This document shows positions 17,674-26,395 of a stretch of DNA of 64,000 nt, piece by piece. The notes beneath the pieces were generated by a model. The model worked only from the letters and a program-made list of their open reading frames with translations, had not been told where the DNA came from and did no database searches. The translations under genes and the position numbers were made by a program. Where the stretch lies: NCBI GenBank assembly GCA_044225565.1, contig JBGAIL010000001.1:1-64000 (forward strand), in the 5' to 3' direction. The number at the start of each line of letters is the position of its first letter. The first letter of the stretch is position 1. The stretch comes from CAVXAE01 sp044225565 (lineage in GTDB: Bacteria > Pseudomonadota > Gammaproteobacteria > Steroidobacterales > Steroidobacteraceae).

Positions 17674-18735
17674 TCAGTTGCTCGCGGCGTGATCGCCCGA
17701 GGATTCGCCCGTGGCGGCAACCTGGACCACTGGCGTGCCTTCACGCACGTTCTGCGTGCCTTCGACGACTACGAGGTCTCCTTCTTTGACGCCCGTCGTC
17801 ACTTCGAGAATGCCGGGTTGACGGCGGCCCGTCGTCACTTCCCGCTGTGTCACCACATCGTTCACCACGGCAAAGACGAAAGTCCTGCCTTGCTCGGGCA
17901 CCAGCGCGCCTTCCGGGATCACCAGGGCTGGCGCCGGCTCGCCTTGCAGCGTCACCGCCATGAACATGCCCGGCCGGAGCACGCCACGTGCGTTGGGTAG
18001 GTGAGCGCGCACCGTCACCGAGCGCGTCACGGGATCGAAGCGCGAGCCGACGATCGCCACTTTCCCGTCGAACGCCTGCCCTGGCAGGCCTGCCACCCGG
18101 GCTTGCACCGCGAGCCCGGGCCGCAGCGCATGCAGGAAGGACTGCGGCACGGTGAAATCGAGCTTGATGAGCGAGGTGTCGTCCAGCGTGGTGATGACCG
18201 TGCCGGGGCTGATGAGGCTGCCGACGCTCACCTGGCGGAATCCCGTGCGCCCGTCGAACGGCGCCCGGATGACCGCATCCGCGAGGTTGGCGCGCGCCGT
18301 GGCCACCGCAGCGCGGTTGGACTTGAGCGTCGCCTCGATCTGATCGAACTCGGCCTTCGACAGCGCCTGCGTCGCCGCCAGCGTCCGGCTGCGCTCGAAC
18401 CGGGCCATGCTCTCTGCCAGGGTGGCCTCCGCACCCTCGAGCTCCGCTCGCAGCTGGGCGGCATCGAGCTCGACCAGCACCGCTCCGCGCTGGACGGGCT
18501 GGCCTTCCTGGAAGTGGATGTCCGCCACCTTGTTGGCGGTTTTTGCCGTGATCTCCACTGATTCGTTCGCCATCGCGGTGCCTACGGCTTCGATCTCCGT
18601 GCCGAGCACCTGTCGGACGACCGGCGCGGTGACGACCCGGACGCGGCTTGTGGAAGGGCCGGCAGCGTTGTGGGCTTCCGGCTTTCCGCAAGACACGGTG
18701 AGCAGGCTCAAGACAAAGACTATAAGCAGGCGCAT
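17674..18735 (-). CDS. RND efflux periplasmic adaptor (HlyD/MFP family) lipoprotein
   Basis: A 353-residue protein. I chose ATG at 18735, which has AAGGA at suitable spacing; ATG at 18741 is an alternative adding two residues. The signal peptide ends in a lipobox (LLTVSC), so the mature N-terminal Cys is lipidated. The order is barrel, lipoyl, hairpin: IEAVGTAMANESVEITAK, FQEGQPVQRGAVLVELD (lipoyl half), a coiled-coil hairpin, APFDGRTGFRQVSVGSLISPG (second lipoyl half), then beta-barrel and membrane-proximal domains. It bridges the pump encoded 5 bases downstream to an outer-membrane channel. Transcription probably starts in the region shared with prs. Confidence 0.94.
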   Translation of the reverse strand: MRLLIVFVLSLLTVSCGKPEAHNAAGPSTSRVRVVTAPVVRQVLGTEIEAVGTAMANESVEITAKTANKVADIHFQEGQPVQRGAVLVELDAAQLRAELEGAEATLAESMARFERSRTLAATQALSKAEFDQIEATLKSNRAAVATARANLADAVIRAPFDGRTGFRQVSVGSLISPGTVITTLDDTSLIKLDFTVPQSFLHALRPGLAVQARVAGLPGQAFDGKVAIVGSRFDPVTRSVTVRAHLPNARGVLRPGMFMAVTLQGEPAPALVIPEGALVPEQGRTFVFAVVNDVVTQREVTTGRRQPGILEVTTGVKEGDLVVVEGTQNVREGTPVVQVAATGESSGDHAASN

Positions 18736-19138
18736 GCACATCCTTGGGGCCCGCAGCGTGGCACGAGGCACGGGCATCGTGCGCGCGATTGTGGGCTGCG
18801 GCCGGGCGAGTATCTCTCTGTTTCCACGGCCATGGTACGTGCGATCCTGCTGTCCGCCATTCGCCGGGTGCTGCTCCATGAGATCCATTTCGTTCCTGCT
18901 GATGATGACGTGGCTCGCCGCCGGCTCCGCATAGCAATACAAGGGTTATTCCGAAGACGCCCTGAAGCGCGAGCTCGAGGCCACGGTGGTCTCGGCCTCT
19001 CGATAGGTCCCCAAGAATCAATGTGGTAGCATCCGGCATCCGCGCCCCGGTCCCCGCCGGGATTCTCCGCCGCCGTGGGGCACGGCCGGCACGACGGCAT
19101 AACCATTTGATTCAAAAGCCAAAGTTTCGAGGGCCGCC
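18736..19138. other. Divergent control region between the efflux operon and prs
   Basis: About 400 bases must contain the promoters of both the leftward efflux operon and prs. I cannot assign -35/-10 pairs with confidence; TGTGGTAGCAT near 19021 resembles an extended -10 for prs. GAGGG at 19129–19133 is the prs ribosome-binding site. A degenerate small frame at 18878–19006 is listed separately. I find no tRNA here. Confidence 0.45.
18878..19006 (+). pseudogene. Possible relic: signal peptide plus TonB-box-like tail, interrupted by TAG
   Basis: ATG 18878 opens an 18-residue signal-peptide-like sequence (MRSISFLLMMTWLAAGSA) followed by TAG 18932–18934. The same frame then continues for 23 codons (QYKGYSEDALKRELEATVV, then SASR) to a second TAG at 19004. 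TVVSASR resembles the TonB-box start of receptor plugs. It may be the stump of a decayed TonB receptor gene, or chance in G+C-rich DNA. No ribosome-binding site is evident. Confidence 0.3.
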
Positions 19139-20095
19139 TTGACTTCGACCGACTCCATGGCCTTGTTCGCGGGCAGCTCCAATCCCGCCCTGGCTCAGGA
19201 CATCGCGCGGCATCTCGCGACGCCCCTGGGCCGCGCCTCCGTGGGCCGCTTCAGCGACGGCGAGGTCAACATCGAGATCATGGAGAACGTGCGCGGGCGC
19301 GACGTCTTCATCATCCAGCCCACCTGCCCTCCGGCGAACGACCATCTCATGGAGCTCGTGGTCATGGTGGATGCGTGCCGTCGCGCCTCCGCCGCGCGCA
19401 TCACCGCTGTCGTGCCGTATTTCGGCTACGCGCGGCAGGATCGCCGCCCGCGCGCCACCCGCATGGCCATCACCGCGAAGGTGGTCGCGAACATGATCTC
19501 GAGCGTCGGCGTGAACCGCCTGCTCACCATCGATCTGCACGCGGACCAGATCCAGGGTTTCTTCGACATCCCCGTGGACAACGTGTACGGCTCGCCCGTG
19601 CTGCTCGGGGATGTCTGGCGTCAGCGCTACGACGACATGGTGGTGGTCTCGCCGGACGTCGGTGGCGTGGTGCGCGCCCGCGCGCTCGCCAAAGCGCTGG
19701 ATGACGCGGATCTGGCCATCATCGACAAGCGCCGCCCGCGCCCCAACGAATCCAAAGTGATGAACATCATCGGTGAGGTGCGGGGCAAGAGCTGCGTGCT
19801 CATCGACGACATGGTCGACACCGCCGGCACGCTGTGCCAGGCCGCGCAGGCGCTGAAGGACGAAGGCGCCGTGAAGGTGGTGGCCTACATCACGCACCCG
19901 GTGCTCTCGGGCAACGCGGTGGAGAAGATCACGAAGTCGGCGCTCGATGAGCTCGTGGTGACGGACACCATCCCGCTCTCGAAGGCCGCCGCGGGCTGCG
20001 GAAAGATCCGCCAGCTCTCGGTCGCGGGGTTGCTCGCGGAGACCATCCGCCGCATCCGCGACGAGGAGTCGGTGAGCTCGCTCTACGTCGATTGA
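19139..20095 (+). CDS. prs: Ribose-phosphate pyrophosphokinase
   Basis: A 318-residue enzyme making PRPP from ribose 5-phosphate and ATP, in the cytoplasm, for nucleotide, His and Trp synthesis. The TTG start at 19139 has GAGGG 5 bases before it; the next in-frame ATG (19157) is too far from that site. Family motifs are [11 protein letters not shown] at the start, [20 protein letters not shown], the metal-binding [11 protein letters not shown], and the PRPP loop [12 protein letters not shown]. The following rplY gene is 88 bases downstream, the order usual in gammaproteobacteria. Confidence 0.98.
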   Translation: MTSTDSMALFAGSSNPALAQDIARHLATPLGRASVGRFSDGEVNIEIMENVRGRDVFIIQPTCPPANDHLMELVVMVDACRRASAARITAVVPYFGYARQDRRPRATRMAITAKVVANMISSVGVNRLLTIDLHADQIQGFFDIPVDNVYGSPVLLGDVWRQRYDDMVVVSPDVGGVVRARALAKALDDADLAIIDKRRPRPNESKVMNIIGEVRGKSCVLIDDMVDTAGTLCQAAQALKDEGAVKVVAYITHPVLSGNAVEKITKSALDELVVTDTIPLSKAAAGCGKIRQLSVAGLLAETIRRIRDEESVSSLYVD

Positions 20096-20183
20096 GAATT
20101 CGCGTCGTGGCCGCGCGAGCGGCGGCGACGCAAGACCGGGCTCCGCTGGTCGCGGCGGCGCCTTTCCACAACCAGGAGATGAC

Positions 20184-20915
20184 ATGCGTACTTCATTCAC
20201 CATCGGCGCGGACTTCCGCGAGACGCAAGGCAAAGGTGCGAGCCGCCGCCTGCGTCACGCGGGCAAGGTCCCGGCCATCCTCTACGGCGGCAACGAGAAG
20301 CCGCGCCAGCTCACCCTCGATCAGCAGAACCTGCTCACCATGATCGACAACGAGCGCTTCTATTCGTCGATCGTGCAGCTGAAGCTGACGAGCGGCCTGC
20401 AGGCCGCCATCGTCAAGGACGTGCAGATGCACCCGGCGCGCAACGTCGTCGTGCACGTGGACCTGCAGCGGGTGCTCGAGAACGAGAAGATCCGCATCCA
20501 CCTGCCCATCCACTTCAAGGGCGCGAGCGTGTCGCCGGGCGTGAAGACGCAGGGCGGCGTCGTGTCGCACCGCATGGCGGACGTCGAGGTGCTCTGCCTG
20601 CCGAAGGATCTCCCGGAGTTCCTGGAGATCGACATGACGCAGATGAACCTCAACGATCAGAAATTCCTGTCCGACATCCCGCTGCCCGAAGGCGTGAGCA
20701 TCCCGGACCTGGCGCACGGCAAGAACTCGCCGGTCGTCTCGATCCACAGCCCGCGTGCCGAGGAGCCGGAGCCCACCGCCGAAGCCGCTGCTGCCACGCC
20801 TGCCGAAGGCGCTGCGGCTGCACCTGCTGCAGGTGCTGGGGCGGCTGGTGGAGATGCGAAGAAGGACGAGAAGAAGGATGCTGCGCCGGCCAAGAAAGAG
20901 GGCGGCAAGAAGTAG
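20184..20915 (+). CDS. rplY: 50S ribosomal protein L25, long CTC form
   Basis: A 243-residue protein binding 5S rRNA. ATG 20184 has an AGGAGA site. The L25 domain covers about residues 1–95 (GKGASRRLRHAGKVPAILYGG) and the TL5/CTC C-terminal domain about 100–190. The last 50 residues are an Ala/Glu/Lys-rich low-complexity tail, longer than in E. coli and typical of the CTC form in this part of the proteobacteria. A strong hairpin follows the stop. Confidence 0.97.
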   Translation: MRTSFTIGADFRETQGKGASRRLRHAGKVPAILYGGNEKPRQLTLDQQNLLTMIDNERFYSSIVQLKLTSGLQAAIVKDVQMHPARNVVVHVDLQRVLENEKIRIHLPIHFKGASVSPGVKTQGGVVSHRMADVEVLCLPKDLPEFLEIDMTQMNLNDQKFLSDIPLPEGVSIPDLAHGKNSPVVSIHSPRAEEPEPTAEAAAATPAEGAAAAPAAGAGAAGGDAKKDEKKDAAPAKKEGGKK

Positions 20916-20924
20916 GCATTCGCT

Positions 20925-20960
20925 CCGCTGCGCCCCTGCGACATCGTGGGGGCGCAGCGG
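20925..20960 (+). terminator. Hairpin after rplY, terminator-like
   Basis: CCGCTGCGCCCC pairs perfectly over 12 bases with GGGGCGCAGCGG around a 12-base loop, starting 9 bases after the rplY stop. There is no clear T-run, so it may be an mRNA 3'-end stabiliser or a weak intrinsic terminator. Confidence 0.55.
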
Positions 20961-21040
20961 TGCTTCGATAAGCGGACAGGAGCGAGACCGGCGCTTCGTC
21001 GAGCGGGACTCGTGACCGGCGGAGCGATTGCATTGGAACG

Positions 21041-21634
21041 GTGGGGAAGAGTTTGGCGGGGACGGCTCTCAAACTGATCGTCGGGCTCGGGAATCCGGGG
21101 GCGGAGTACGAGCGGACGCGGCACAACGTCGGGTTCTGGTTCGTGGAGGAGCTGGCGCGGCGGCACGGAGGGGCGTTCCGGTACGAGGCGCGGCATCAAG
21201 GGGAGATGGCGCGGGTGCGGATCGGTGCGACGGACCTCTGGTTGCTGAAGCCGATGACTTACATGAACCGCAGCGGCGGGCCGACGCAGAGCGTGGCGCA
21301 GTTCTACAAGGCGGCCGTGGAAGAGATTCTCGTCGGATACGACGAGCTGGATTTCCCTCCCGGCGCGGTACGCCTGAAGCAGGGCGGCGGCGCGGCGGGG
21401 CACAATGGGATCAAGGACCTCACCGCGCAGGTCGGCGCGAATTTCTGGCGCTTTCGCATCGGCATCGGCAAGCCGCCGCGCGAAGGCATCGAGCACGTGT
21501 TGGGGCGGCCTTCGGCCGCGGACGAGAAGCTGATCCGCGAGGCCATCGCCGGCGCGGCGGATGCGCTGCCGGTGATGCTCCAGGATGGCGCGCAGAAGGC
21601 GATGAATCGCCTGCATACGCAAAGTGAGAGCTGA
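21041..21634 (+). CDS. pth: Peptidyl-tRNA hydrolase
   Basis: A 197-residue enzyme that frees tRNA from prematurely released peptidyl-tRNA. The family N-terminus KLIVGLGNPG, the catalytic His in TRHNVGFW, the substrate Asn in MTYMNRSG, and GGGAAGHNGIKDL are all present, as is the GYDELDFPPG region. GTG 21041 gives an 11-residue lead; TTG 21053, with GGGGA just upstream, is an equally good start and would match the family length more closely. ychF starts immediately after its stop, so they form an operon. Confidence 0.96.
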   Translation: MGKSLAGTALKLIVGLGNPGAEYERTRHNVGFWFVEELARRHGGAFRYEARHQGEMARVRIGATDLWLLKPMTYMNRSGGPTQSVAQFYKAAVEEILVGYDELDFPPGAVRLKQGGGAAGHNGIKDLTAQVGANFWRFRIGIGKPPREGIEHVLGRPSAADEKLIREAIAGAADALPVMLQDGAQKAMNRLHTQSES

Positions 21635-22726
21635 ATGCCCATAAGATGCGGGATCGTCGGGCTGCCGAACGTCGGCAAGTCCACCTTGTTCAACGCGCTG
21701 ACGCGAGCGCAGATCGCGGCGGAGAACTATCCGTTCTGCACCATCGATCCGAACGTCGGCGTGGTGCCGGTGCCGGATCCACGGCTCGACCAGCTCGCGG
21801 CCATCGCGAAGCCGGAGAAGATACTGCCCACCACCGTCGAGTTCGTGGACATCGCGGGCCTGGTGGCGGGCGCTTCACAGGGCGAGGGACTGGGCAACAA
21901 GTTCCTGGCGCACATCCGCGAGGTGGATGCCATCGCGCACGTGGTGCGCTGCTTCGAGAATCCGGACGTGGTGCACGTGTCGGGCAAGGTGAATCCGATC
22001 GCGGACATCGAGACCATCGACACGGAGCTCGCGCTCGCGGATCTCCAGTCCGTGGAGAAAGCCGTCGAGCGCGCGGCGAAAGCAGCGAAGGGTGGCGACA
22101 AGGATGCGGTGCGCAAGCGCGCGCTGTTCGAGCGCGTGAAGGCGCATCTCGATACGGTGAAGCCGGTGCGTGCGCTTGCGCTTACCGAAGACGAGCGCCG
22201 CGATCTGCAGGAGCTGCATCTGCTCACTGCAAAGCCGGTCATGTACGTCGCGAACGTGCTGGAGAACGGCTTCGAGAACAACCCGCACCTCGCAGCCGTC
22301 GAGCAGCGCGCGGCGGGTGAAGGTGCCGTGGTGGTGCCGGTCTGCGCCTCCATCGAGGCGGAGATCGCTCAACTGGACGAGGCGGACCGGCAGGACTTCC
22401 TCGCGGAGCTCAAGCTCTCGGAGCCGGGCCTCAATCGCGTGATCCGCGCGGCCTACAGGCTGCTCGGCCTGCAGACGTATTTCACCGCGGGGCCCAAAGA
22501 AGTGCGTGCATGGACGGTGCGCCAGGGGTCCACCGCGCCGCAGGCCGCCGGGGTCATCCATACCGATTTCGAGCGCGGCTTCATTCGCGCCGAGGTCGTC
22601 GCGTTCGACGACTACATCGCCGGGAAGGGTGAGGCGGGCGCGCGGGAGGCCGGGAAACTGCGCCTGGAAGGCAAGGAGTACCTGGTGCGCGAAGGCGATG
22701 TGATGCACTTCCGTTTCAACGTCTGA
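21635..22726 (+). CDS. ychF: Redox-regulated ATPase/GTPase YchF (OLA1 family)
   Basis: A 363-residue protein, standard length. The P-loop GLPNVGKS and the switch region [22 protein letters not shown] are intact. The NVLE motif (ANVLENG) replaces NKxD, which in this family shifts specificity toward ATP. The C-terminal TGS domain begins near [17 protein letters not shown]. It directly follows pth, an arrangement conserved widely in proteobacteria. It associates with ribosomes and affects stress responses. Confidence 0.97.
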   Translation: MPIRCGIVGLPNVGKSTLFNALTRAQIAAENYPFCTIDPNVGVVPVPDPRLDQLAAIAKPEKILPTTVEFVDIAGLVAGASQGEGLGNKFLAHIREVDAIAHVVRCFENPDVVHVSGKVNPIADIETIDTELALADLQSVEKAVERAAKAAKGGDKDAVRKRALFERVKAHLDTVKPVRALALTEDERRDLQELHLLTAKPVMYVANVLENGFENNPHLAAVEQRAAGEGAVVVPVCASIEAEIAQLDEADRQDFLAELKLSEPGLNRVIRAAYRLLGLQTYFTAGPKEVRAWTVRQGSTAPQAAGVIHTDFERGFIRAEVVAFDDYIAGKGEAGAREAGKLRLEGKEYLVREGDVMHFRFNV

Positions 22727-22739
22727 CGCGCGCGGCCAA

Positions 22740-22757
22740 TGTCCGCAGATACGGACA
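22740..22757 (+). terminator. Small hairpin after ychF
   Basis: TGTCCG and CGGACA arms with a 6-base loop lie 14 bases after the ychF stop, followed by only a weakly T-containing stretch. It may end the prs–ychF transcript. Confidence 0.35.
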
Positions 22758-22829
22758 ACTTCACATAAGCAACATTCCCAAGGGAAATCCGTTGCGGGAT
22801 ACTCTGGCGCCTGCCTTCAGGGAGGAAAG

Positions 22830-24536
22830 ATGGAGCCAGAGCTGAGAATACTGGTCGTCGAGGACGTCCCCACCGATGCCGAGCTCGAGGTTCACCGCAT
22901 CCGTGCGACTGGTATTCCCTGCACCTACGAGCGCGTCGAGACCGAGGCTGCCATGCGCAGCGCGCTCGCACGGTCCAGGCCCGGGCTCATCATCTCCGAC
23001 TTCTCGCTGCCGCAGTTCAGCGGCCTGAGCGCGCTCGCCATCGCGTCCGCGGAAGTGCCGGACGTCCCGTTCATCTTCGTCTCCGGCACCATCGGCGAGG
23101 AGCGGGCCATCGAGGCGCTGAAGCAGGGCGCCGTGGACTACATCCTCAAGTCGAACCTGATGCGCCTCGGCCCGGCCGTGCGCCGCGCGCTGGACGAGGC
23201 CGCCTCCCAGGCCGAGCGCCGCAAGGCGGAGAAGCAGATCCGCCGCCTCACGTATTTCGATCCGCTCACCGGCCTCGCCAGGCGCGCGCTCTTCTGCGAG
23301 CGCGTCGGGCAGAAAGCGGTGTCGCAGGCGGCTGCATCCAACGCCGCCATCGTGGTGTTCGACGTCGAGCGGCTCGCCGTCATAAACGATTCTCTGGGCC
23401 GCTACACCGGGGACCTGCTGCTGCAGGAGATCGCGAGCAGGCTGCGCAGGCATTTCGAGGACGAGAGCCACATCGCCCATCTCGAAGGTGGCACGTTCGC
23501 CGCGCTCATGTGCGGCGATACGGATTCGGCGCAGCGGCTGCACCTGCGGCTCGCATCCATCTTCAGCGAGCCGCTGCCGGTGGCGGACCAGCCCATCCCC
23601 GTCTTCATGAAATGCGGCTTCGCGCCATTGAGCGGCGGGAACGACGCGGACACCGTGCTGCAGAATGCGGAGGCCGCGCTGCACAAGGCGCGAGCCAGCG
23701 GCCTGCGCCACCTGCGACATCACCCCGACATGAATTCGGAGGTCGCGGAACGGCTCGCACTCGAGCACCGGCTGCGCGGCGCCCTGGATCGAAAAGAGTT
23801 CACGCTGCTCTATCAGCCGCAGGTGCAGCGCTCGAGCGGCCGACTGGTCGGCGCGGAAGCGCTGATCCGCTGGGTGGACCCGCAGCGCGGCCTGGTGCAG
23901 CCGGGCATGTTCCTGCCGATGCTCGAATCCACCGGGCTCATCGTGCCGGTGGGAGAGTGGGTGCTGCAGCGGGCAGGCGAGGATTGCCGGCGCTGGCTGC
24001 GGCATGGACTGGGGCCGGTGCGCATCGCGGTCAACGTCTCGCCCGTCCAGCTGAATCGCCGGGGCTTCGCGGAGCAGCTGTTCGCGCTCACCCGGCTGAA
24101 TGCCTGGGGCGCCTTCAAGCTGGAAGTGGAGATCACCGAAGAGGCGCTCATGGAGGATGGCGGCCAGCTGGTCGAGACGCTGAAGGTGCTGCGGAACGCC
24201 GGCGTCCAGGTGGCTGTGGACGATTTCGGCACGGGCTACTCCTCGCTCGCGCGGCTCTCGCAGTTGCCCGTGGACGTGCTCAAGATCGACGGGTCTTTCA
24301 CCCAGCGTCTCTCGGACGACCCTTCGAGCCACGCGGTGATCGCCACCATCGTGGCACTGGCCGGCTCGCTGGGCCTGCGCACCGTCGCCGAAGGCGTGGA
24401 GACGGCGGAACAGCTGCAGGCGCTCGAGGCTCTGGGTTGCGGGGAGCTGCAGGGCTACCTGCTCGGCGCCCCGCTGTCGGCGGAGGAATTCGAGATGCTG
24501 CTGGGTGCGCAGTTGCGCTCGGCGGCGCTCTCTTAA
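22830..24536 (+). CDS. Response regulator – degenerate GGDEF – EAL cyclic-di-GMP phosphodiesterase
   Basis: A 568-residue protein with GGAGGAAAG before ATG 22830. Residues about 5–120 are a receiver domain with phospho-acceptor Asp57 (ISDFSLP), acidic ED at 11–12 and a Lys near 109. A GGDEF-like domain (about 145–300) has lost its active site: EGGTF stands where GGDEF should be, so it is not a cyclase but could sense GTP. The EAL domain (about 310–560) keeps AEALIRW, NVSPVQL, ITEEAL, DDFGTGYSS, LKIDGS and AEGVE, so it should hydrolyse cyclic di-GMP to pGpG. No histidine kinase is adjacent. It stands alone between ychF and a convergent GntR gene. Confidence 0.92.
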   Translation: MEPELRILVVEDVPTDAELEVHRIRATGIPCTYERVETEAAMRSALARSRPGLIISDFSLPQFSGLSALAIASAEVPDVPFIFVSGTIGEERAIEALKQGAVDYILKSNLMRLGPAVRRALDEAASQAERRKAEKQIRRLTYFDPLTGLARRALFCERVGQKAVSQAAASNAAIVVFDVERLAVINDSLGRYTGDLLLQEIASRLRRHFEDESHIAHLEGGTFAALMCGDTDSAQRLHLRLASIFSEPLPVADQPIPVFMKCGFAPLSGGNDADTVLQNAEAALHKARASGLRHLRHHPDMNSEVAERLALEHRLRGALDRKEFTLLYQPQVQRSSGRLVGAEALIRWVDPQRGLVQPGMFLPMLESTGLIVPVGEWVLQRAGEDCRRWLRHGLGPVRIAVNVSPVQLNRRGFAEQLFALTRLNAWGAFKLEVEITEEALMEDGGQLVETLKVLRNAGVQVAVDDFGTGYSSLARLSQLPVDVLKIDGSFTQRLSDDPSSHAVIATIVALAGSLGLRTVAEGVETAEQLQALEALGCGELQGYLLGAPLSAEEFEMLLGAQLRSAALS

Positions 24537-24573
24537 GTAGATACGTTTTGCCGGAACGGCGCGCTCTGCGCCG

Positions 24574-25299
24574 TCAGGCAGGCTTCAATGACCAGTGTGC
24601 GGTGCGGCCTTCGCGCTCCATCTCGGTCTGGATGCCGGCTCGATCGCACCGGATCACGGTGTCCCCGACCGCCAGCAGGCAGCCGTCCTTGCCGTGGAAT
24701 TCCGTCTTGACGCGCAGCAGTGGGGTTCCCGCCGTCACCCGCAGGAGCCGTGCCGTTTCGCCATCTGCCGCGATGGCACCGATCTCGTGCAGCACGCGCT
24801 GGATCTTGCCAGAGTGACCGTTCCCGTTGTCTTCGACGTTGCAGAGATAGATCGTTTCGAGCTGGAAGGCCTCGCCGCGGCGTGAGCGGAGACGGCGCGT
24901 CACCCGGGTACGCTGGCCGAGGGTTTCGTGGCGCGTCTGAAGGCCGCGTGGAACGGCCGCGATTCCCGATTCGAGCGTTTTCGCTACGCCGCCGCGCGCC
25001 CGCAGGTCGCAGAGTTCCTGGAGCGCCAGCATGAGAGGCGGATCTTCGCGATGCGCGCGGGCATAGGTGCCGCTGCCGCGTCGACGCGCGATGCGGCCTT
25101 CCTGCTCGAGCCGGTCCAGGGCACGGCGCACCGTGGTGCGCGAGACGCGGTGCAACCTGACGAGGTCGGGCTCGCTGGGCAGAGGTTCGTCCGGCGCGAA
25201 CCGCCCCTCCGCGAGCTCGCGGGCCAGGTGGTGATACAGCTGCAGGTAACGGGTAATGCCGCGGGCGCTTCTCGCGATCGCAGATTTCGGAGCAGGCAT
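24574..25299 (-). CDS. GntR-family regulator, HutC/UTRA subfamily
   Basis: A 241-residue repressor from ATG at 25299. The N-terminal winged helix (about 15–80) shows LPSEPDLVRLHRVSRTTVRRALDRLEQEG, the GntR recognition helix. The C-terminal UTRA domain (about 90–235) binds a small-molecule effector (CNVEDNGNG, LLRVTAGTPLLRVKTEFHG). It is divergent from the DUF2934 gene, with 156 bases between. Its target is unknown; no sugar, phosphonate or histidine genes are adjacent. Confidence 0.9.
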   Translation of the reverse strand: MPAPKSAIARSARGITRYLQLYHHLARELAEGRFAPDEPLPSEPDLVRLHRVSRTTVRRALDRLEQEGRIARRRGSGTYARAHREDPPLMLALQELCDLRARGGVAKTLESGIAAVPRGLQTRHETLGQRTRVTRRLRSRRGEAFQLETIYLCNVEDNGNGHSGKIQRVLHEIGAIAADGETARLLRVTAGTPLLRVKTEFHGKDGCLLAVGDTVIRCDRAGIQTEMEREGRTAHWSLKPA

Positions 25300-25455
25300 T
25301 GCTTCGTGTTCACTCCGCCGGATTACGCCGACGCTGCGCAGTCTGCCGGGGAGAAGGCGGGGCACCTATAAGCATTCTCCGCAGTCGCCGGGAACCCGCG
25401 GCGCGGGCGGGCGTTTCTTTTTCAAGCCGGTGCCCCAGCTGAAGGAGAGGCTCCC

Positions 25456-25779
25456 ATGAGCGCCCCGAACCGTCCCGATCCACAGGCCGTCCGCGAGCTC
25501 GCCTATTACCTGTGGGAGGCAGACGGCAAGCGCCACGGCACCGCAGACGATTACTGGCTGCAGGCGGAGCGGCAGCTCGAAGCGGGGTCACCGCCGACCA
25601 GGGCAGCGACGCCTTCAGCCGTGGACGATTCGATCAAGCAGTCCTTTCCCGCGAGCGACCCACCGGCGAGCCGCATTCCCGACGAGCCTCCGGTGAACGC
25701 GGACGCCAAGTGGGCCGCCGCGGCGAAAGCCAAGGTGAAGAAGGAAAGGAAGCCGCCAGGCTCGCCATCGCGACACTGA
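25456..25779 (+). CDS. Small DUF2934-type protein
   Basis: A 107-residue, charged, soluble-looking protein with AAGGAGAGG before ATG 25456. Residues about 10–40 match the DUF2934 pattern (VRELAYYLWEADGKRHGTADDYWLQAE). A second motif, VDDSIKQSFPASDPPA, is common in small stress-associated bacterial proteins. A Lys-rich tail ends it. Function is not known; DUF2934 proteins often occur near stress or plant-associated loci. Confidence 0.75.
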   Translation: MSAPNRPDPQAVRELAYYLWEADGKRHGTADDYWLQAERQLEAGSPPTRAATPSAVDDSIKQSFPASDPPASRIPDEPPVNADAKWAAAAKAKVKKERKPPGSPSRH

Positions 25780-25817
25780 CTACGGAACATCGACGGCGGC
25801 ACGGGCAGCAGGGTACG

Positions 25818-25836
25818 GCCGGCGCATGCTGCCGGC
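25818..25836. terminator. Hairpin between convergent genes
   Basis: GCCGGC arms around GCATGCT lie between the 3' ends of the DUF2934 gene and the thioesterase gene. No T-run; it could serve both transcripts. Confidence 0.35.
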
Positions 25837-25846
25837 GCCGCACGGA

Positions 25847-26248
25847 TCAGAGGGCCGGCAGCAGCGGCAATGTGAGCTCGATGCACGCGTATTCCACCTC
25901 TGCGCGCATCAGCGTCATCCCGTCACTCGTGCGGCGCAGCTGGAACCGGCGGCGCACGCACAACCTGCTTTCCGCTGGAAACAGCCATGTGGCGATGAGC
26001 AGCGGGTCGCCTAGCAAGGTCGGGCGCAGATAGGCGATCAATGTGCGAACCACGGCCATGCCGCGATCCATTTCCACGCAGCGAGACACCGGCAGGCCGA
26101 GCGCAGCGGAGTGATCCCACGCGGAGCGGTCACACCAGGTGACGTACACCGCATTGTTCACGTGCTGGTAGGCGTCGATGTCCTGCGGCTCGACCGCGAT
26201 CGGCAGGAGATGAGGAGAGGGGAGGTCCCACGCGTCGCTGGAAGTCAT
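25847..26248 (-). CDS. Acyl-CoA thioesterase, hotdog fold (4HBT type)
   Basis: A 133-residue protein from ATG at 26248 with TGGAGA upstream. The 4-hydroxybenzoyl-CoA-thioesterase signature is clear: DIDAYQHVNNAVYVTWCD, where the first Asp is the usual catalytic or structural acid, followed by RTLIAYLRPTLLGDPLLIATWL. It should cleave an acyl-CoA thioester in the cytoplasm. It is divergent from the MBL-fold gene. The same frame stays open leftward and rightward far beyond the gene, which is a G+C-driven shadow. Confidence 0.87.
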   Translation of the reverse strand: MTSSDAWDLPSPHLLPIAVEPQDIDAYQHVNNAVYVTWCDRSAWDHSAALGLPVSRCVEMDRGMAVVRTLIAYLRPTLLGDPLLIATWLFPAESRLCVRRRFQLRRTSDGMTLMRAEVEYACIELTLPLLPAL

Positions 26249-26395
26249 TCTCCAGAATCGTACCACTCGCGTGCAGGGCCTCGTGCGTTGACCGGGTCCC
26301 GGGCCATGAGCGCGACGTCCAGGAAGCGCGGCATCCAAGAGGTGAGGGCGCGCGCGTCCGGCAGGGGCCGCGGTGAAACTGCTAAAGTGCCCCGC

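Noticed and set aside
14543..17692. A 1049-codon frame antisense to the RND pump gene, and a 963-codon frame in a third register
   Set aside because: Both lie over a textbook RND transporter and show shadow composition without any domain motif.
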